Shown here piece after piece: positions 13,817 through 17,110 of a DNA stretch of 17,110 nucleotides. How positions within the stretch are numbered: the stretch's first letter is position 1; every line of letters starts with the position of its first letter. The stretch spans positions 1 through 17,110 of the forward strand of contig DATJPX010000047.1 of assembly GCA_035506155.1 (NCBI GenBank). The letters run 5' to 3'. The notes under the pieces were generated by a model, which made no database searches, had not been told where the DNA came from, and saw nothing but the letters and a program-made list of their open reading frames with translations. The stretch is from UBA877 sp035506155 (lineage in GTDB: Bacteria > Chloroflexota > Anaerolineae > Anaerolineales > Villigracilaceae). A program made the position numbers and the translations under genes.

Positions 13817-15661
13817 TCAAGGCTGCGGGAATATTTTTTGCTTCAATGCGGTCAGGCGTCCACGGGCTTCCTGGCGGGCGTCCTCGCTGGCTGCCTCGCC
13901 AGTCGGTTCGGCGGGTTGTTTGAGGAGTTCCTCCATCGCACCGATGACCCGCATGGCGATGACGTGCTTTGGCAGCTCGGGGTTGACCAGGCGGGCTTTG
14001 TCCAGCCCATCCGCAACCAGGGTCAGGAACATCGAACGGGCATAGGCAGTCGCCTCACGTTCGAGACGGTCGGCTTCCGCCTGGCCTTCGGCGAGCGTCT
14101 GGGCCGAGCGTTTTTCCCAGGCGGCGCTCCACGTGGCGATCTGTTGTTGGACGATCGGATGGTTTTCGGGGAAGATATAATTGACCACCCGGGAGGCGAA
14201 AAGGCGGATGCCATATTCCTGCAGGCGAGGCTCCATAATGGCTTTGATCTCCCCGCCGATCTCGTCGAGGGCGTTCTTCCCGGCGCCGTCCCCGCGCGGA
14301 TGCCATAATTCATCCAGGTTGCGCTGGGACAGTACCTGCCGCGTTGCTTCGCTCAAGCGGCTGACCACCCAATCGTCCCAATGGATGATTTGGATTCCCG
14401 CTCCCGGGATGGAATTATTGATGGATGTGGTACTCAAAGCCGCCTGGACTCTGGCTGGGTTGTATTTGAAATTCCCCACGCCGTGGTCCACGTTCCGGCC
14501 ATTCCGAAGGATCGGATTGGCCTTGTTCAGGCGGTGGTGATCGGCCAGGGTCCAGTCCAGGCGGTCGATCGCAAAGGAGGTGAAAAGGATCGCTTCGAAC
14601 GGATTACCATCCTTGGTCACTGCGGCGATTTTGGCTGTGCGCAGCTGGATGCGCAGGTCGACGCATCCGACCGCATCGAGCTCGGGCGAGCTCGGTCCGG
14701 CGTGGGGATCGGCGATCTGGATCGGGCGCTCCATCATATGGGTAAATACCAGGCCGGGGCCGCCAACGCGGGCGAAATGCGGGCCGGTCGTGATCCCGAT
14801 GAGCTGGTTCGACTTGCACCAGATCATCCCGGGCGCCCCTGCCGAATTGAACTGGCTGCCTCGGATGCGCGTCTCGATCCGCCGGCCGATCGTATCGGTC
14901 ACCACCAGGTGAGGATATTGGACGCCCCACATATACCAGACCAAAACCAAGAAGCGCTTCCATTTTTCACCACCGATGCGGTGGATGGAATCGGTGAATT
15001 TCGTGACGGTATCGCGGAAATGCTGAAGGAGGGTCCTCTCGTCAGATTTGAAGATCCGGGCGAGGAGCAGGTACACTTGCCCGAAGAATCCCACCAATTC
15101 GTTGAAATCGAGGAAACGGTCGTCTGGGTTCGCGGCCGGGACGATTGCCAGGGCGAGATATTTGAGGGCGAAGTAGAAGGCCAGGATGAGCGGCATGGAC
15201 AGGAAGATGATCCCCAGCCAGCCGCCGAAGAGCCAGCCAAGCAGGAGTGCCGTCAGGTGGGCCAGATAGGTCACGAAGCCGCGAGCCCCGCTAAATTCCC
15301 TGGAATAAAGATAGTATACGATACTGACGGCATAGAGGAACACCCAGCGCATGAACTCTGGGGAAATCTTGGAGGTCAAATAGAGATAAATCCAATGCGG
15401 GACGTACCAAAAAATAGTGACAGCGAGGGCTTCCACCAGGAGGGTCAGGATCGAAAAAAAGATGCCTCGGCTGACCCCCTCACGTTTGAGCCAGGTAAAT
15501 GAATTGATCAAGTCGGTCAGGATGACCAGAACGATGATCAGGGCGCCGATCAGATTGCCCAAGCCCTGATTGATCAGCGGTCCCTTCGAGCCGAGAACCT
15601 GGCTGAATGGCTGTATAATTTTCGTCAGGATATCGACGATCCAGGTCAGAACCTCAGTCAT
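13817..15661 (-). CDS. Polytopic membrane protein with SPFH/Band 7 domain
   Basis: A 614-residue protein. The N-terminal third holds several transmembrane helices (about 35-55, 68-95, 104-119 and 130-172), far more than the single anchor of usual SPFH proteins. The SPFH region spans about 265-560: GGPGLVFTHM, AAVTKDGNPFEAILFTSFAI, LSEATRQVLSQRNLDEL, LQEYGIRLFASRVVNYIFP, then the Glu/Ala-rich helix EKRSAQTLAEGQAEADRLER. It opens an operon with a second SPFH gene, suggesting a hetero-oligomer like HflK-HflC. The ATG at 15661 is chosen because a GGACGG-like SD precedes it and a short upstream frame ends across it (ATGACTGA). A GTG at 15685 would add eight residues and cannot be excluded. Confidence 0.85.
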   Translation of the reverse strand: MTEVLTWIVDILTKIIQPFSQVLGSKGPLINQGLGNLIGALIIVLVILTDLINSFTWLKREGVSRGIFFSILTLLVEALAVTIFWYVPHWIYLYLTSKISPEFMRWVFLYAVSIVYYLYSREFSGARGFVTYLAHLTALLLGWLFGGWLGIIFLSMPLILAFYFALKYLALAIVPAANPDDRFLDFNELVGFFGQVYLLLARIFKSDERTLLQHFRDTVTKFTDSIHRIGGEKWKRFLVLVWYMWGVQYPHLVVTDTIGRRIETRIRGSQFNSAGAPGMIWCKSNQLIGITTGPHFARVGGPGLVFTHMMERPIQIADPHAGPSSPELDAVGCVDLRIQLRTAKIAAVTKDGNPFEAILFTSFAIDRLDWTLADHHRLNKANPILRNGRNVDHGVGNFKYNPARVQAALSTTSINNSIPGAGIQIIHWDDWVVSRLSEATRQVLSQRNLDELWHPRGDGAGKNALDEIGGEIKAIMEPRLQEYGIRLFASRVVNYIFPENHPIVQQQIATWSAAWEKRSAQTLAEGQAEADRLEREATAYARSMFLTLVADGLDKARLVNPELPKHVIAMRVIGAMEELLKQPAEPTGEAASEDARQEARGRLTALKQKIFPQP

Positions 15662-15836
15662 TGGAACCGTCCGATCGTTCGACACTCAGGCCGAGCTGAC
15701 GGTGGTGGACCTTTTGCCGGAGGGCGCCAGTGGAATGGAAATAGAAAGAAATCCGGCGCGGTGAACATCGAAACGGAATCTCGTCATGTTTCCAATGCCC
15801 ACTAAACGCTGGATTTCTCACTCCATCCACGTTCAT
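15654..15836 (-). CDS. Possible 60-residue leader ORF in the SPFH operon 5' region
   Basis: This short frame fills most of the long leader of the SPFH operon. Its ATG follows GGAG (15850-15847) with a 10-nt spacer, and its stop overlaps the SPFH start by 8 nt (ATGACTGA), an arrangement that would couple translation to a gene with a poor SD. The product is basic, rich in His, Arg and Ser, with no membrane helix or motif I recognise. It may equally be chance: the frame shows no family resemblance. Confidence 0.25.
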   Translation of the reverse strand: MNVDGVRNPAFSGHWKHDEIPFRCSPRRISFYFHSTGALRQKVHHRQLGLSVERSDGSND

Positions 15837-15851
15837 TCCTGTTCATCTCCG

Positions 15852-15881
15852 CTGAAAATCAAGATAATCGAGCGCTATAAT
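15852..15881 (+). promoter_or_regulatory. Probable promoter of the PHP-domain gene
   Basis: CTGAAA (15852-15857), an 18-bp spacer and a perfect TATAAT (15876-15881) lie in an AT-rich patch. Initiation near 15888 gives a leader of about 75 nt to the ATG at 15963. It points towards, and partly overlaps the transcript of, the opposing minus-strand promoter at 15912-15941. Confidence 0.5.
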
Positions 15882-15911
15882 GTTGATTAATATTCCTACA
15901 CTGATGAAGTC

Positions 15912-15941
15912 AGTATATAACCCACGCCTCATACCTGTCAA
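15912..15941 (-). promoter_or_regulatory. Strong promoter of the SPFH-SPFH-LexA-fold-psuG operon
   Basis: On the minus strand, consensus TTGACA (15941-15936) is followed after 18 bp by TATACT (15917-15912). The expected start is near 15905, about 245 nt upstream of the SPFH start at 15661. It is the best -35 match I found in the window. Confidence 0.65.
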
Positions 15942-15962
15942 GTGAGAAGTAATCCAACCACC

Positions 15963-16625
15963 ATGAATATACCCCATCTGCGTATAGATTTCCATACCCA
16001 TACCATTGCATCCAAAGATTCCCTGACTCGTCCGGAGGATTTCATCCGAACCTGCCGCCGCAAAGGCCTGGATCGGGTTGTCGTCACCGACCACAACTCC
16101 ATCCACGGCGCCCTGGCCGTCCAGGCCCTCGACCCGGAGCGCATCATCGTCGGCGAGGAGATCATGACCGACCGCGGTGAGATCCTGGCCTCCTTTGTGA
16201 CGGAGGAAGTGCCAAGGGGCCTCACCCCGCAGGAGACCATCCGGCGCCTGCGGGACCAGGGGGCTTTCATCAGCGTTTCCCACCCGTTCGATTCGTACCG
16301 GAACGGCGCCTGGAAGCCGGACGATCTGCTCGAGATCGCCCCATTTGTGGATGCCATCGAGATTTTCAACGCACGCTGCCTGCTGGCCGGCGACAACGAC
16401 AAGGCGCTCGAGTTCGCCCGCCTGCATAACCTGCCCGGCACTGCCGGCTCGGATGGGCACGCTGCCAGCGAGCTGGGCGCGGCCCATCTTGTCCTGCCCC
16501 AATTCGACGGGCCGGACGGCCTGCGCCAAGTCATCCGCCAGGGGCGTGTCGAAGGGGGCCTTTCCCCCTTCTGGGTACACTTCTTCTCCCGCTATGCTCG
16601 CTTGCGAAAAAAGGTTGGAGTATAA
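15963..16625 (+). CDS. PHP-domain phosphoesterase
   Basis: A 220-residue stand-alone PHP protein, a family of metal-dependent phosphoesterases acting on small phosphorylated compounds or nucleic acid ends. All ligand motifs are present: DFHTHT with His11 and His13, TDHN with Asp43 and His44, GEEI (Glu65/Glu66), SHPFD with His107, and GSDGH with Asp164 and His166. The closest named relatives would be the short PHP enzymes related to YciV/RnaAM, but the substrate cannot be told. ATG 15963 is chosen for the position of the first strand. A GTG at 15942 in the same frame is possible; neither has a good SD. The stop codon lies inside the -10 box of the tRNA gene that follows. Confidence 0.9.
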   Translation: MNIPHLRIDFHTHTIASKDSLTRPEDFIRTCRRKGLDRVVVTDHNSIHGALAVQALDPERIIVGEEIMTDRGEILASFVTEEVPRGLTPQETIRRLRDQGAFISVSHPFDSYRNGAWKPDDLLEIAPFVDAIEIFNARCLLAGDNDKALEFARLHNLPGTAGSDGHAASELGAAHLVLPQFDGPDGLRQVIRQGRVEGGLSPFWVHFFSRYARLRKKVGV

Positions 16626-16626
16626 T
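16621..16626 (+). promoter_or_regulatory. -10 box (TATAAT) of tRNA-Leu, overlapping the PHP stop codon
   Basis: A perfect TATAAT ends 9 nt before the tRNA 5' end, so transcription should begin a few bases upstream of the mature tRNA. The TAA stop of the PHP gene (16623-16625) is part of this hexamer. No clear -35 hexamer is seen at 16-18 bp. Confidence 0.5.
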
Positions 16627-16635
16627 ACGCGCCAC

Positions 16636-16719
16636 GGGGCGGTGGCGGAATTGGCAGACGCTGCGGACTTAAAATCCGCCGGTGGAGACACCGTGTGGGT
16701 TCGACCCCCACCCGCCCTA
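16636..16719 (+). tRNA. tRNA-Leu (anticodon UAA)
   Basis: The cloverleaf folds completely in 84 nt. The acceptor stem pairs 16636-16642 with 16712-16718 (first pair G-U). The anticodon stem GCGGA/TCCGC encloses loop CTTAAAA with anticodon TAA at 16670-16672. A long variable arm (GGTG/CACC) marks a class II tRNA. The T arm is GTGGG-TTCGACC-CCCAC. The discriminator is A and the 3' CCA is not encoded, so it must be added after transcription. It is followed at once by an integrase gene region, suggesting that its 3' end is an integration target. Confidence 0.97.
16695..16719 (+). other. Presumed attachment (att) core at the 3' end of tRNA-Leu
   Basis: Tyrosine integrases commonly recombine within the T arm and acceptor 3' strand of tRNA genes, restoring the gene on insertion. 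The integrase start lies about 80 nt downstream, in the usual orientation. The second att copy is not in this window, so the core limits are only inferred. Confidence 0.4.
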
Positions 16720-16774
16720 CAAATATGGCTTTTTGAGGGGAAATCCGGCTAAAAACCCAATATATAGGGGCACT

Positions 16775-16798
16775 CGGCACACACAAAGGAGTGTGCCG
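16775..16798 (+). promoter_or_regulatory. Perfect hairpin with the integrase SD in its loop
   Basis: CGGCACAC (16775-16782) pairs with GTGTGCCG (16791-16798) around the 8-nt loop ACAAAGGA. The SD AAAGGAG (16785-16791) occupies the loop and the first stem base, and the ATG at 16800 lies one base beyond the stem. The stem would bury the spacer between SD and start, so it could control integrase translation. As DNA it is also a plausible operator or recombinase arm site. Confidence 0.5.
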
Positions 16799-16799
16799 T

Positions 16800-17110
16800 A
16801 TGTCTTTAAAGACCGAGACCCAGAGGACTATTAAGTTTTCCAGTGTTGATGATTACCTTCTAACCTGGCTGGAAGCCTTCCTGATCGACCGTAAATCCGC
16901 AGGGTTGGCAGAAGGCAGCTTACGCTTTTATCGCCAAAAAATAAAGTTGTTTACGGATTACTGTGAAGCGCAGGCGGTCCAGCAGATCGGCCAGATCAGT
17001 CCCTCTTTTATTCGACAATTCTTGCTCTACCTGGAAGAATCAGCCCATAACCCTGGTGGAAGACATGCTGCGTTTCGAACCCTTCGGGCCTTTTTCCTAT
17101 GGTACGAAGA
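16800..17110 (+). CDS. Tyrosine recombinase/integrase, N-terminal part (3' end outside window)
   Basis: The open frame runs 103 codons to the window edge without a stop. AAAGGAG stands 8 nt upstream of the ATG. Residues about 15-103 match the SAM-like core-binding domain of XerC/XerD-type phage integrases: YLLTWLEAFLIDRKSAGLAE, SLRFYRQKIKLFTDYC, a helix ending in IRQFLLYLEES, and HNPGGRHAAFRTLRAFFLWY. The last segment is typical of this domain, where helix 4 packs on DNA. The catalytic Arg-His-Arg-Tyr domain lies beyond the window, so activity cannot be judged. The position just after tRNA-Leu argues for an island or prophage integrase rather than chromosomal XerD. The gene reads away from the tRNA. 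Confidence 0.88.
   Translation, partial: MSLKTETQRTIKFSSVDDYLLTWLEAFLIDRKSAGLAEGSLRFYRQKIKLFTDYCEAQAVQQIGQISPSFIRQFLLYLEESAHNPGGRHAAFRTLRAFFLWYE

Larger units (their letters stand above)
16720..17110 (+). mobile_element. Left edge of a probable integrative element (runs off the window)
   Basis: Beyond the tRNA the sequence is visibly richer in A/T than the preceding chromosome and opens with a tyrosine recombinase gene. The tRNA-integrase arrangement is the usual sign of an integrated island, prophage or plasmid. Extent, cargo and the far end cannot be judged from here. Confidence 0.5.

Noticed and set aside
14381..15502. 373-codon plus-strand frame opposite the polytopic SPFH gene
   Set aside because: It mirrors the codon pattern of the real minus-strand gene and shows no domain or SD; shadow frame.
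15614..15619. Plus-strand TATAAT inside the 5' end of the SPFH gene
   Set aside because: No -35 match at suitable spacing and no downstream plus-strand gene; it falls out of the coding sequence on the other strand.
15881..15900. TGT...ACA imperfect palindrome in the divergent promoter patch
   Set aside because: Only outer bases match; too weak to call an operator.
15899..15920. CTGATGA motif recalling a hammerhead ribozyme core
   Set aside because: The matching GAAA box and the three stems are absent; only a 5-bp ACTGA/TCAGT hairpin exists.

Overview
This is a GC-rich bacterial window that looks chromosomal for nearly all of its length. The gene content points to Chloroflexota, probably class Anaerolineae. 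Clues are a topoisomerase I with an extra N-terminal four-cysteine module, an isopentenyl phosphate kinase (rare in bacteria but known in Chloroflexota), and a membrane protein with long Thr/Pro-rich linkers. The lineage is my inference from protein style; no rRNA or other marker gene is present.

Layout. (1) 1-4741, plus strand: the 3' part of a mannose-1-phosphate guanylyltransferase, then topA, a 62-residue membrane protein and a SAM-dependent methyltransferase. They are packed with tiny gaps or overlaps, so probably form one transcription unit. (2) 4742-5885: a two-helix membrane protein of unknown function with its own -10 box and SD, ended by a strong hairpin terminator. (3) 5892-8378, minus strand: isopentenyl phosphate kinase, a dGTPase-like HD hydrolase and greA, in that transcription order. 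The kinase has a near-consensus promoter placed so that its mRNA would be leaderless. (4) 8628-9539, plus strand: a membrane protein with Thr/Pro-rich segments, also with an almost leaderless promoter geometry. (5) 9574-9621: a long perfect hairpin, a likely bidirectional terminator. (6) 9637-15661, minus strand: a four-gene run reading polytopic SPFH protein, second SPFH protein, helical/LexA-fold/coiled-coil protein, psuG. A strong promoter lies about 245 nt upstream of the first gene. (7) 15963-16625, plus strand: a PHP-domain phosphoesterase. (8) 16636-16719: tRNA-Leu(UAA). (9) 16720-17110: the start of a probable integrative element, with the N-terminal part of a tyrosine recombinase running off the window.

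How the genes fit together. Most are housekeeping: GDP-mannose supply, DNA supercoiling, transcript cleavage, dNTP hydrolysis, isoprenoid phosphorylation and pseudouridine breakdown. The least explained part is the SPFH/SPFH/LexA-fold operon. Two membrane-anchored SPFH proteins could form a hetero-oligomeric ring or microdomain. The third protein is soluble and carries a LexA/S24-like fold in which both catalytic residues appear replaced. I regard this as the best candidate here for an undescribed system. The second accessory signal is the tRNA-Leu junction, where the integrase start region sits in a perfect hairpin whose loop holds the ribosome binding site.

No stretch longer than about 300 bases lacks a gene. 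The two largest gaps (8379-8627 and 15662-15962) hold promoters and short repeats, described below. I saw no rRNA, CRISPR array, complete insertion sequence or replication origin.
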